From Blautia schinkii DSM 10518 (GTDB lineage Bacteria > Bacillota > Clostridia > Lachnospirales > Lachnospiraceae): 38,253 nucleotides of DNA. Positions 8,148 to 15,401 of the stretch are shown here, piece by piece (positions within the stretch are counted from its first letter, which is position 1; each line of letters starts with the position of its first letter). Below the pieces are notes generated by a model. The model saw only the letters and a program-made list of their open reading frames with translations. It was not told the origin of the DNA and did not search any database. The stretch is taken from contig KL370850.1 of assembly GCA_000702025.1 (NCBI GenBank), forward strand, positions 1 through 38,253, given 5' to 3'. The position numbers and the translations under genes were made by a program.

Positions 8148-8925
8148 TTTTTCCTCCTTTGTGTTTCCCAACAAGAGAATAGAGTATTAAGACCAATATG
8201 GTAACACCCAGCATGATGGTGCACAGAGCATTGATCTCCGGTGTCACTCCGGTCTTTAACTGGGTGTAGACCTTGATGGGAAGGGTGGACAAACGCGGTC
8301 CGTTTACAAAAATACTGATGACCACGTCATCCATGGACATGGCAAAGGCCAGCAGAGAGCCGGAAACCACAGCCGGCATGATGAGCGGCAGGGTAATATC
8401 CCAAAATGCCCGGAACGGACTTGCTCCTAAATCTCTGGCAGCTTCCTCAAGGGAAGGGTCCATGCCTACGAGTCTTGCCTTGACTTCCATTAAAATATAG
8501 GGAACACAGAATACAGTATGCCCGATTAACAGGGTCAGCATGCCGAAAGGCAGGCCAAGCATATAGAAAAATGCCATCAGCACCATACCGAGGATAATCT
8601 CCGGTATCATCAGGGGCAGAATGGAGATGTATTCAAGGATACCTTTTGACTTCCAGTGAATCCTTGACAGTCCAACGGCCCCGAGCGTGCCGATCACTGC
8701 GGAAATCGCACAGCTTAACACGCCGAGAATGAGGCTGTTGACCAGAGCCTCCATCATTGCGCTGTTGTGGAATAATTTATCGTACCATTCCAGGGAAAAT
8801 CCGGTAAACGCAACCGGAAGCTTGGATTGGTTAAAGGAAAACACAACCACCACAGCAATGGGAAGGTACATCAGGAAAAATATCAGGCCAAGGTAAAAGC
8901 CTGAAAGCTTTGAATTCTTTTTCAT
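8125..8925 (-). CDS. potC: Polyamine-type ABC transporter permease PotC (first system)
   Basis: A 266-aa inner-membrane permease of the PotC/PotI type. It opens with the membrane segment GLIFFLMYLPIAVVVVF and has the EAA loop EAARDLGASPFRAFWDITL around residues 160-178. Unlike its paralogue at 4426-6270 it ends after the last membrane segment and carries no binding domain. Its ATG overlaps the potB stop by 4 bp (ATGA). It is moderately similar to the permease half of the fusion, consistent with an old duplication of the transporter set. Confidence 0.93.
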   Translation of the reverse strand: MKKNSKLSGFYLGLIFFLMYLPIAVVVVFSFNQSKLPVAFTGFSLEWYDKLFHNSAMMEALVNSLILGVLSCAISAVIGTLGAVGLSRIHWKSKGILEYISILPLMIPEIILGMVLMAFFYMLGLPFGMLTLLIGHTVFCVPYILMEVKARLVGMDPSLEEAARDLGASPFRAFWDITLPLIMPAVVSGSLLAFAMSMDDVVISIFVNGPRLSTLPIKVYTQLKTGVTPEINALCTIMLGVTILVLILYSLVGKHKGGKNEQTDRA

Positions 8926-9776
8926 CCCAATCCCTCCAATTCTTTCGCATTTGTAAGTTTACGGTAGAAGAAGATCATGGCAGTGGTAAGGATCATCAAT
9001 ACCACGGCCAATGCCGCTGCAAAGGGCCAGTTATTTCCTCTGGTCATCTGCTCCTGGATCAGACTTCCCACCAGCACAATCTTATTTCCGCCCAGGATAT
9101 CTGCGATGAAGAAAAGCCCCATGGATGGAATGAAGGTGAGAATGATACCGGATAACAGCCCGGGCAGGGTAAGCTTCAATGAGACGGTAACAAACGCCTG
9201 CAGCTTGGTCGCACCCAGATCGCGGGCGGCCTCCACCAGGGACCAGTCCAGCTTCTCCGCGCTGGAGTACACGGACAAGATCATGAAGGGCAAAAGCACA
9301 TACACCATACCCACCACAATTGCCGGATAGCTGTATAATATTTTCAGCGGCTCATTGATCAGACCCAGCTTCTGCAGGATAAAATTAAGCATTCCTTTGT
9401 TCTGCAGGATAATGATCCAACCATAAAGCCGGATGAGGGAATTCACCCAGAACGGCAGCATCAGAAGCAGCATTGCCTTTTTCTTACGGCTCGGCGGCAT
9501 TTTTGCCATAAAATAGCCAAAAGGATATCCGATCAGACAGATTGCCAGGGTGCTGGTAACTGCCAGCTTAAAGGACTGCACAAAGGTGCTCAGATATACC
9601 GGTTCCAAAATCCGCTTATAATTATCAAGGCTAAAGCTCCAGTTTACCCCATATCCAGCCCCCGGTTCAGCGAAGCTTAATGCCACCATGTAAAGAAGCG
9701 GCCCCGCCACGAATACCAGGGTAAAGAAATAAAGCGGCAGAATCATCCAAATGGAACCGGATTTACGCCTACGCAT
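8922..9776 (-). CDS. potB: Polyamine-type ABC transporter permease PotB (first system)
   Basis: A 284-aa inner-membrane permease with a basic N terminus (MRRRKSGS) and about six membrane segments. The EAA loop appears as EAARDLGATKLQAFVTV. The ATG at 9776 is preferred over an upstream in-frame start at 9842 because GAGGAGGAG lies directly before it and because it overlaps the potA stop by 8 bp, as expected for coupling. It forms the channel with PotC of the same set. Confidence 0.92.
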   Translation of the reverse strand: MRRRKSGSIWMILPLYFFTLVFVAGPLLYMVALSFAEPGAGYGVNWSFSLDNYKRILEPVYLSTFVQSFKLAVTSTLAICLIGYPFGYFMAKMPPSRKKKAMLLLMLPFWVNSLIRLYGWIIILQNKGMLNFILQKLGLINEPLKILYSYPAIVVGMVYVLLPFMILSVYSSAEKLDWSLVEAARDLGATKLQAFVTVSLKLTLPGLLSGIILTFIPSMGLFFIADILGGNKIVLVGSLIQEQMTRGNNWPFAAALAVVLMILTTAMIFFYRKLTNAKELEGLG

Positions 9777-10917
9777 GGGACTCCTCCTCAGAAGCAGCCC
9801 CGGGTGTTTCCGATTCCGCTTTGACCGTTCCGTCCGTAACACAGGGCTTTTGCCTGTCTACGAGTACAGCATCGGCAGCATTGAATCGATAGCATACCTT
9901 CTGTCCCACTTTCACATTTGCATCAATCCCGTAGCGACTGGAAACAAGTTCCTTGCCATCCGGCAGACGGAGCACCATGCGGAGCTGTCCGGCGGCAAAG
10001 CTTTTCTCCTCCACCACTGCTTCCAGGCCGCAGCCGCAATTTTCGTCCAGCTGGATATTTTCGCTGCGCACGGCTATCGTCACACTCTCGCTGGGGTGCA
10101 GCACCTCGCCGCAGCACTCCACCAGAACCTTTCCTCCCCCAAAGGATACAAGAGCCTGGCTGCCTGCCATACGGTCCACTGTACCCTGAAGGATATTGGC
10201 GCTGCCAACAAATGTCGCCACGTAGCTGGTACGGGGATGGTTATAAATCTCGTCCGGAGTGCCGATTTGCTCAAAACATCCTTTATTCATCACGGCAATG
10301 CGGTCGGACATGTTGATGGCCTCCTCCTGGTCGTGGGTAATATAGATAAACGTAATGCCAAGCTTTTTCTGCAGACGCTTCAGCTCCACCTGCATAGCCC
10401 GCCGAAGCTGTAAGTCCAAAGCGCCCAGCGGCTCATCCAGAAGGAGCACCTTGGGGTTATTCACAAGAGCCCGGGCAATCGCCACACGCTGCTTCTGTCC
10501 GCCGGAAAGCTCGGAGGGCTTACGCTTCTCGTAACCCGGAAGCTGGACAAGCTCCAGCATGTGGGAAACCTTTTTCTTTATCTCAGCTTTTGGCAGCTTT
10601 TTAAGCTTAAGTCCGTAGCCTACATTTTCCGCCACAGTCATATGCGGGAAAAGGGCATAATTCTGGAATACGGTATTCACATCCCTGGCGTTTGGCTCCA
10701 GGTCCGTCACATCCCGGCCGTCCAGAAAAACCCGGCCCTCGTCCGGCATCTCAAGCCCTGCAATGATGCGCAGGGTGGTTGTCTTGCCGCAGCCGGAAGC
10801 CCCCAGAAGGGTGATGAACTCTCCCTTGGCAATGGAGAGACTGACCCCCTGAAGCACCTCTTCCTCCTGGACAAAACTCTTTTTTATATTTTTAATCTCT
10901 AAAGAAATCTCTGTCAT
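9769..10917 (-). CDS. potA: Polyamine-type ABC transporter ATPase PotA (first system)
   Basis: A 382-aa ATPase with Walker A GASGCGKTT, signature ELSGGQKQRVAIARAL, Walker B VLLLDEPLGALD and the switch H in ITHDQEEAI. The C-terminal regulatory half is longer than in the paralogue at 7104-8147 and ends in an acidic tail (EEESHA). AGGAGTAGAAG precedes the ATG. No binding-protein gene lies next to this first set, so it may depend on the free PotD or on a binding protein encoded elsewhere. Confidence 0.93.
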   Translation of the reverse strand: MTEISLEIKNIKKSFVQEEEVLQGVSLSIAKGEFITLLGASGCGKTTTLRIIAGLEMPDEGRVFLDGRDVTDLEPNARDVNTVFQNYALFPHMTVAENVGYGLKLKKLPKAEIKKKVSHMLELVQLPGYEKRKPSELSGGQKQRVAIARALVNNPKVLLLDEPLGALDLQLRRAMQVELKRLQKKLGITFIYITHDQEEAINMSDRIAVMNKGCFEQIGTPDEIYNHPRTSYVATFVGSANILQGTVDRMAGSQALVSFGGGKVLVECCGEVLHPSESVTIAVRSENIQLDENCGCGLEAVVEEKSFAAGQLRMVLRLPDGKELVSSRYGIDANVKVGQKVCYRFNAADAVLVDRQKPCVTDGTVKAESETPGAASEEESHA

Positions 10918-11068
10918 CTTCTACTCCTATATCCTGTATAACACCATTATTCCTTGGCTGTAACCTAAGCTCCACGCTCGCGATTTCAGTCTCTGCTTAT
11001 TCGGAAATGCGCCGAGACTCTCACGATGACAGCCTATACGGCTTCTTTCTATTGCGTGTAAACCGTAG

Positions 11069-12391
11069 CTACAGAAAGCCCGCCGCATCCTGGCCACAGC
11101 TTTTCTCAATATAAGAACAGTAATCTCTGATTCCGAAAACAGGCGTGAATTCTTCGACAATCTTCTTCGCGGCCAGCGCATTGTTTTTCAGAAGCTTGTA
11201 TGTAGTAAGAGCCAGCATCTTCGCCGGTATGATATAAGCCTTATCCGGGTCACTGATGCGAAAGTCCGCTCCGTGAAGCTTGCCGCTGAAACCGGAAAAC
11301 GTAAAGTTCAATACCGGGAATAAATGTGTCAGATCTCCCACATCCGTACACGCGTTATTAAAATCCCCCGATGATACACACCGGACACAGACCTTTAAGT
11401 CATCCGCCGCTTCCTTAAGAACCTTGTCCGCCGGACGGTAAATCACAGGCATATAGCCCTGGAGCAGCTCCCTCTCTACCTTTCCGCCAAAGGCATAGGC
11501 TGCGCCGTCGTAAGCACGGTCCACCTTTTTCTGCGTCTCGCGGATTGCCTCAAGGGTGGCAGCGCGCACCTTCGTCTCCACCACAGCCTCATCGGGCACA
11601 CTGTTGATCACATCTCCGGCCTTTCGCACAATATTGTGCAGACGGACATGATCCTCCTCCCGGAACGTCTCACGCATCAGTCCCATCATCTGGATTGCGC
11701 TGGAAGCGATGCTGAGGGCATTTACCCCATCCCAGGGATCAATAGCCGCGTGGGCGGCTTTTCCACGGATGGTCACCCGTTGGGCCGTATAGCCGTTGCA
11801 GGCGGGATTTCCCAGGTAAAGGTCCTCCTCCACAGGCACCATGTGTACGTGTGTGGTAAGCACAATGTCTGTATGATCCATGGCGCCTGTGCGGATGAGT
11901 TCACTTTTCCCCGAGCCGGCAAAAACAATGCCTTCCTTCTTCAGGCTTCTGCGTTTATCCGCGTCAATATATTCCTCCGCGGGAACGGCAAAAAAAGATA
12001 CGGACCCAGACAGGGAAGCTCTCACTTCCTCATCGGCGAATGCCAATGCTGCGCCAATCATGGCGGCAAGCTGTGCGTGGTGTCCGCATGCATGTGCTGC
12101 CCCGGTACGGGAATCAGCCATCGGATGAGTTCTGCATCCGATGGCGTCCATTTCTCCTATGATTGTCACGTTCGGTCCGTCCTGCTCCATCCAGTCTCCG
12201 CGCACGCCGGTGCGGGCAAGCTGTGTATGTACATCCTGGCCAAGCCCACGCAAAAATCCCGCAACCTTCGCTGCGGTTCTCTCTTCATAAAACCCCGGCT
12301 CCGGATGTGCTGCCACATCTTCGGCAAAGGCGATGATTTCTTCTCTGTGGGCGTCGATCAAGCCGACGATTTTCTGCTCTAAACTATCCAT
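11069..12391 (-). CDS. M20-family amidohydrolase
   Basis: A 440-aa predicted cytoplasmic zinc-dependent amidohydrolase of the M20 group that includes aminobenzoyl-glutamate, hippurate and N-acyl-amino-acid hydrolases. Visible family features are HACGHHAQLAAM near residue 105 (metal ligands), AEEY around 150 and HGADFRISDPDKAY near the C terminus. A dimerisation-type insert occupies the middle. The ATG at 12391 is preferred, with AAGGA 10 nt upstream; a TTG at 12412 is a weaker alternative. It is the first gene before two polyamine-type importers, with a 151-bp gap to potA. The context suggests it cleaves an amide conjugate brought in by these transporters; this is inference. Confidence 0.88.
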   Translation of the reverse strand: MDSLEQKIVGLIDAHREEIIAFAEDVAAHPEPGFYEERTAAKVAGFLRGLGQDVHTQLARTGVRGDWMEQDGPNVTIIGEMDAIGCRTHPMADSRTGAAHACGHHAQLAAMIGAALAFADEEVRASLSGSVSFFAVPAEEYIDADKRRSLKKEGIVFAGSGKSELIRTGAMDHTDIVLTTHVHMVPVEEDLYLGNPACNGYTAQRVTIRGKAAHAAIDPWDGVNALSIASSAIQMMGLMRETFREEDHVRLHNIVRKAGDVINSVPDEAVVETKVRAATLEAIRETQKKVDRAYDGAAYAFGGKVERELLQGYMPVIYRPADKVLKEAADDLKVCVRCVSSGDFNNACTDVGDLTHLFPVLNFTFSGFSGKLHGADFRISDPDKAYIIPAKMLALTTYKLLKNNALAAKKIVEEFTPVFGIRDYCSYIEKSCGQDAAGFL

Positions 12392-12444
12392 TTCGTCATC
12401 ATCCTTCAGCAATCATCAAGGTATGCATAAAGTCATTAGTTTAT

Positions 12445-12472
12445 ATCTTAACATATAATTGCGGGTTTGCAA
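12445..12472 (-). promoter_or_regulatory. Candidate promoter for the M20-pot operon
   Basis: On the minus strand, TTGCAA (12467-12472) is separated by 16 nt from TAAGAT (12445-12450), about 55 nt upstream of the amidohydrolase start. Both boxes deviate slightly from the sigma-A consensus. It is the only plausible pair seen ahead of the long operon. Confidence 0.45.
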
Positions 12473-12518
12473 ATATGGAAATTTTTATTCCGGAATGGAA
12501 GGGGGACCCCGGGAAGGT

Positions 12519-12588
12519 GTTGAACGGTGAGAGGAAGGAAACTGGGGGCGGCGGCACTGGTTTCCTTCCTCTCACCTTGCGCTACGTT
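12519..12588 (+). repeat. Folded intergenic repeat, copy 3 (short form)
   Basis: GTGTTGAACGGTGAG leads into a perfect 17-bp stem (12526-12542 with 12560-12576) around a 17-nt G-rich loop. The right arm ends in CTCACC, then TTGCGCTA, then CGTT (12585-12588), which can pair with AACG at the left. The flanks match the other copies of this family, but the stem sequence differs and the 105-nt core is absent. Only one CTACGTT unit follows clearly. Confidence 0.8.
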
Positions 12589-12731
12589 CCCACCCCCTTC
12601 GGAAAGATTATGTTTTCGCCGGGAATTTGTAGATAGTTTGCATTTTTGTGGATTGTTTGTTTTTCGGGGATGGTTTGTTTTTTATGAATAATTTACCTTT
12701 ATTTTGTGCAAGATAGGGTTGAGGTGATATG

Positions 12732-12881
12732 ATGGCATCCTATATATCCCCGGAAATCTGGGAAAAATTTGAATCTTTGTCTATTGATCTTAAAAATCGT
12801 ATTCTTGAACGGGATGAGCGTGTGGAAAGTATTCATGATCTTATCCGCGTTCTGGAGGATATTGTCCACGAGGATGAATAG
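12732..12881 (+). CDS. Small conserved-looking protein of unknown function (49 aa)
   Basis: A 49-aa acidic, mostly helical ORF starting MASYISPEIWEKFESL and ending EDIVHEDE. GAGGTG lies six nt before the ATG at 12732; another ATG directly before it (12729) is too close to the site. A perfect 16-bp terminator hairpin starts 12 nt after the stop, which strongly supports a real, separately terminated small gene. I do not recognise a named domain. Its neighbours look like mobile-element debris, so it may belong to an accessory insertion. Confidence 0.65.
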   Translation: MASYISPEIWEKFESLSIDLKNRILERDERVESIHDLIRVLEDIVHEDE

Positions 12882-12892
12882 CTTCCAAGAGA

Positions 12893-12933
12893 AAACAGCC
12901 GGAATCCATAGATTTTCTGGATTCCGGCTGTTT
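12893..12933 (+). terminator. Perfect 16-bp intrinsic terminator after the 49-aa ORF
   Basis: AAACAGCCGGAATCCA (12893-12908) pairs perfectly with 12918-12933 around a 9-nt loop. It is followed on the plus strand by a T-rich tract (TTTCTTATAATTTTT). Confidence 0.9.
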
Positions 12934-13004
12934 CTTATAATTTTTATTGACAAATAGATTTACTTGCGTTATTCTAAATTATAAGAAATGGGTTTTCACC
13001 GCAC

Positions 13005-13550
13005 TTATTGTTGCGGCTTGCTCGTTTCTTTTTTTATTGCCAGAATATCGTACAAATACTTTTTTCCATTTTCTGCATGATTTATGAGTAATCGGGCACT
13101 GAAAACATTATATCTGACCAACACTTCATTTTCGTATACAGGTAGTGCAAATTTTATGTCATACTTGTACCAACCATTTTTAGCTCTTTTGACATGCTTC
13201 TCCTTACGATTTATCTCAAAAGATGGATTGGTAGCAATCTGAATCAATTGAGGAATTGCTATTGATGCATTGGCTTTAGCTTTCGCATTAGCTCCCATTA
13301 AGGCTTTTCTGCTCTCTGACTCTGTGCATTCTTCTGGAAATTCATTTCCAATATAGATGATTTCAGAATTTTCTGTTATCTCATAATAAGTACCAACATA
13401 CTCCTGAAGATATGATTTCACACTTTCCCAATCAATCTTCCTTTTTCCTTTGAACCTAATGTTATTAATAAGTACAAGTTTATTTCCTTCTGTGTCACTT
13501 ATAACGTGTATATCTCTTTTATCAGTCAATAACCCCTGCCCCTCCTCCAA
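13005..13550 (-). CDS. Hypothetical protein resembling mobile-element-associated polyvalent/nuclease-type domains
   Basis: About 181 aa from a TTG at 13550, or about 174 aa from a TTG at 13529 that is better placed after GGAGGAGGGG. Recognisable segments are LINNIRFKGKRKIDWESV, the Ala-rich GANAKAKANASIAIPQLI and a C-terminal beta-rich region ending YLYDILAIKKET. I recall similar stretches in proteins of Clostridial phages and conjugative elements, where they often form the end of larger polyvalent proteins, but I cannot assign an enzyme activity. It is possibly an N-terminally shortened remnant. It is AT-richer than the flanking operons, in line with transfer. Toxin or nuclease roles remain speculative. 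Confidence 0.6.
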   Translation of the reverse strand: MEEGQGLLTDKRDIHVISDTEGNKLVLINNIRFKGKRKIDWESVKSYLQEYVGTYYEITENSEIIYIGNEFPEECTESESRKALMGANAKAKANASIAIPQLIQIATNPSFEINRKEKHVKRAKNGWYKYDIKFALPVYENEVLVRYNVFSARLLINHAENGKKYLYDILAIKKETSKPQQ

Positions 13551-13753
13551 AAACCGTATATGTTTTAGTATTTACTTTGTCTATTTTAACATGGCTTCAA
13601 TGAAAAAAACAGAAATATATGGGCCACAAAATTCTCTCGGGCTAAAGACAAGCTTGCTTCAAATTATGTCAGCACTATCTCCTCCACCCTTGTGCCAAAC
13701 CCATAGCAAAAAATTATGTACTAAAAAAAGGCGGTTCCCCGTCCTCACTTTTT

Positions 13754-13954
13754 TCATTCATCTTCTACTTCAATTGGTTCATGCTCCATACCTTTTCCAG
13801 CATTAAGGGTAGAAATACCGCGCCGTAGGTGCGCCATATTGCTTTCGGAATAGAAAGGGTCAGCCGACAATCCAAAAGGTATACGGCGCTCTCTTGAAAC
13901 CTTTTTTAAAAAGATATTGACATCAGCATCATCACACAAACTAATCCGTGCCAT
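13754..13954 (-). pseudogene. DinJ/RelB-type antitoxin with an internally deleted DNA-binding domain
   Basis: A 66-aa ORF beginning MARISLCDDADVNIFLKKV with AAAGGAGTGATTTT before the ATG at 13954. Typical DinJ antitoxins read MARISLRVDDDVK, about 18-20 residues of a ribbon-helix-helix domain, then INIYLKKIVRENRIPFELSAD. Here the N-terminal strand is joined almost directly to NIFLKKVSRERRIPFGLSAD, so the central DNA-binding and dimerisation part is missing in frame. The C-terminal toxin-binding region (PFYSESNMAHLRRGI, then LNAGKG) is intact. No toxin gene (YafQ/RelE type) follows in the next 200 bp. Most likely a decayed antitoxin; a free toxin-neutralising peptide is possible. Confidence 0.75.
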
Positions 13955-14125
13955 AAAATCACTCCTTTCTTGTACATTGTAATACATTTAAAAGCAAATT
14001 GCATGCATTTTTATATATACTTCAAAATATGGTCTATATGCATTCGTGAGCAATAATGTAATGGTTGGAGCCATTATAAAAAGATTTAAAATGTTAATTG
14101 AAAGAACAAAGCGACAAGTCCACTT

Positions 14126-14137
14126 CCCCCCCCCCCC
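14126..14137. repeat. 12-C homopolymer tract
   Basis: Twelve consecutive C on the plus strand, in an intergenic stretch between the antitoxin relic and the tRNA terminator. Such tracts are prone to slippage during replication or sequencing. It touches no gene that I can identify. Confidence 0.9.
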
Positions 14138-14147
14138 TAAAATGTAA

Positions 14148-14173
14148 AAAACAGCCCATCCCCAGGCTGTTTT
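14148..14173 (-). terminator. Intrinsic terminator of tRNA-Thr
   Basis: AAAACAGCC (14148-14156) pairs with GGCTGTTTT (14165-14173). On the minus strand a T-rich run follows. It lies 44 nt beyond the 3' end of the tRNA gene. Confidence 0.8.
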
Positions 14174-14216
14174 ACCAGTATTCACGCAATCCCGCATAAA
14201 CACTGCATTTATAAAA

Positions 14217-14288
14217 GCTGGAAAAGAGACTCGAACTCTCGACCCCTTCATTACGAGTGAAGTGCTCTACCGACTGAGCTATTCCAGC
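14217..14288 (-). tRNA. tRNA-Thr (anticodon CGT)
   Basis: A 72-nt cloverleaf. The acceptor stem is GCTGGAA/TTCCAGC, the D arm GCTCAGTCGGTAGAGC, and the anticodon stem CTTCA/TGAAG with loop CTCGTAA, giving anticodon CGT and reading ACG codons. The T arm contains TTCGAGT. The 3' CCA is not encoded. It has its own promoter and terminator. Accessory-looking genes lie on one side, but I find no second copy of the tRNA end that would mark an integration site. Confidence 0.93.
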
Positions 14289-14308
14289 TTGTGTTTGACA
14301 CAAATGAT

Positions 14309-14336
14309 ATTATACCGTATTTTCCTAAAAAATCAA
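14309..14336 (-). promoter_or_regulatory. tRNA-Thr promoter
   Basis: On the minus strand, TTGATT (14331-14336), a 16-nt spacer, then a perfect TATAAT (14309-14314), 20 nt before the tRNA 5' end. Confidence 0.75.
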
Positions 14337-14383
14337 GTGATTTTTTAAGTTTTTTACAAATCAATAAGTCGTACTATCTTTTT

Positions 14384-14425
14384 GGCAAGGATTCCACCAC
14401 CCGCTACAGTGGTGGGAAGCTTGCC
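14384..14425. repeat. Strong hairpin downstream of oppF
   Basis: GGCAAG at 14384 pairs with CTTGCC ending at 14425, and an inner ACCAC/GTGGT-type stem closes on a short loop. It lies about 20 nt beyond the oppF stop, where an operon end would be expected. On the minus strand it is followed by A rather than T residues, so it may protect the mRNA 3' end rather than terminate by itself. Confidence 0.55.
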
Positions 14426-14443
14426 TGTTATATTAAACGTACT

Positions 14444-15400
14444 TTATTTTAAATCAAGATGACACGCCGCGAAATGATGCGGCCGGATTTCTTTAAGTGT
14501 CGGAGTCTCCTTCCGGCAGATGTCCATGCAATGCTCGCAGCGGTTTGCAAACGGACAGCCCGGCTTGGGATTAATGGGGCTTGGCACGTCTCCGGTCAAT
14601 ACCTTCGCCTGCTTCTGTGCTTCCTTGTCCGGGTCCGGGATGGGCACGGAGGAAAGAAGCGCCTGGCTGTACGGATGAAGGGTGTGATGATAAATCTCGT
14701 CACTGTCCGCCAGCTCCACCAGATTTCCCAGATACATAACCGCAATCCTGTCGGAGATATATTTGACAATATTCAAGTCATGAGCAATAAACATATAAGT
14801 AAAACCATTCTCCTCCTGCAGCTTCTTGAGAAGATTGATGATCTGGCTCTGGATGGATACGTCAAGAGCTGAAATCGGCTCGTCGCACACGATAAACTCC
14901 GGCTCGATGGCCAGGGCACGGGCAATGCCGATACGCTGACGCTGTCCGCCTGAGAATTCATGAGGGAAACGGTTCGCATGCTCTCTGTTGAGGCCTACGG
15001 TTTCCAGAAGCTCATAGACTCTCTCCTGGCGCTTTGCCTTGTCATACATATTGTGGATTTCCATTCCCTCGGAAATAATGCTGCCCACTGTCATACGCGG
15101 ATTCAGAGAAGCATAAGGGTCCTGGAAAATAATCTGCGCTTTTCTGGCATAAGCAAAGCGGTCCTTGGTATGCTTGACATTGACCTCCTTGCCCTCGTAG
15201 ATGATTTTTCCTTTGGTCGGGTGATAAATGCCCATCACCGTTCTGCCGAGAGTGGATTTACCGCAGCCGGACTCACCGACCACTCCAAGGGTTTCACCTC
15301 TGTAGATGTCCAGGGAAACATCGTTTACCGCAACCAGTGTCTGATGCTTGCCCACATTAAAATGCTTGGAAACATGGTCCAGGGTAATCAATTTATCCAT
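14444..15400 (-). CDS. oppF: Oligopeptide ABC transporter ATPase OppF
   Basis: A 318-aa peripheral ATPase of the Opp/Dpp type that powers peptide import with OppD. It has Walker A GESGCGKSTLGRT near residue 40, signature EFSGGQRQRIGIARAL, Walker B FIVCDEPISALD and switch H in FIAHDLNIV. The C-terminal extension carries the cysteine cluster CPFANRCEHCMDIC, which is typical of oligopeptide ATPases and thought to bind an Fe-S centre. GAAGGAGG precedes the ATG. One intergenic base separates it from oppD; it is last in the operon. Confidence 0.94.
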   Translation of the reverse strand: MDKLITLDHVSKHFNVGKHQTLVAVNDVSLDIYRGETLGVVGESGCGKSTLGRTVMGIYHPTKGKIIYEGKEVNVKHTKDRFAYARKAQIIFQDPYASLNPRMTVGSIISEGMEIHNMYDKAKRQERVYELLETVGLNREHANRFPHEFSGGQRQRIGIARALAIEPEFIVCDEPISALDVSIQSQIINLLKKLQEENGFTYMFIAHDLNIVKYISDRIAVMYLGNLVELADSDEIYHHTLHPYSQALLSSVPIPDPDKEAQKQAKVLTGDVPSPINPKPGCPFANRCEHCMDICRKETPTLKEIRPHHFAACHLDLK

Positions 15401-15401
15401 T

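Larger units (their letters stand above)
12392..12731. other. Gene-free stretch between the M20 gene and the 49-aa ORF
   Basis: This 340-bp divergent intergenic region holds the candidate M20 promoter on the minus strand and the short folded repeat at 12519-12588. From about 12600 to 12715 it is T/G-rich on the plus strand with several TTTGT and GGATTGTTTG-like segments. I see no gene in it and no convincing plus-strand promoter for the following small ORF. Confidence 0.6.

Noticed and set aside
10918..11068. Hidden gene or riboswitch in the gap between the M20 gene and potA
   Set aside because: Only short imperfect inverted repeats (AGTCTC/GAGACT) are visible, with no coding frame or known riboswitch motif.
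14113..14125. GACAAGTCCACTT shared between 14113-14125 and the leuB palindrome at 35287-35299
   Set aside because: A 13-nt match is expected several times by chance in 38 kb, and the 14-kb site lacks the palindromic partner.
13988..14251. Open reading frame overlapping tRNA-Thr on the minus strand
   Set aside because: It begins inside the tRNA, crosses the tRNA terminator and the C-tract, and resembles no protein.
14217..14288. tRNA-Thr as an integration site of a genomic island
   Set aside because: No direct repeat of the tRNA 3' end and no integrase gene are found in the window.
14384..14425. Intrinsic terminator for the opp operon
   Set aside because: The stem is strong but is followed by A residues on the minus strand instead of T; kept only as a hairpin.
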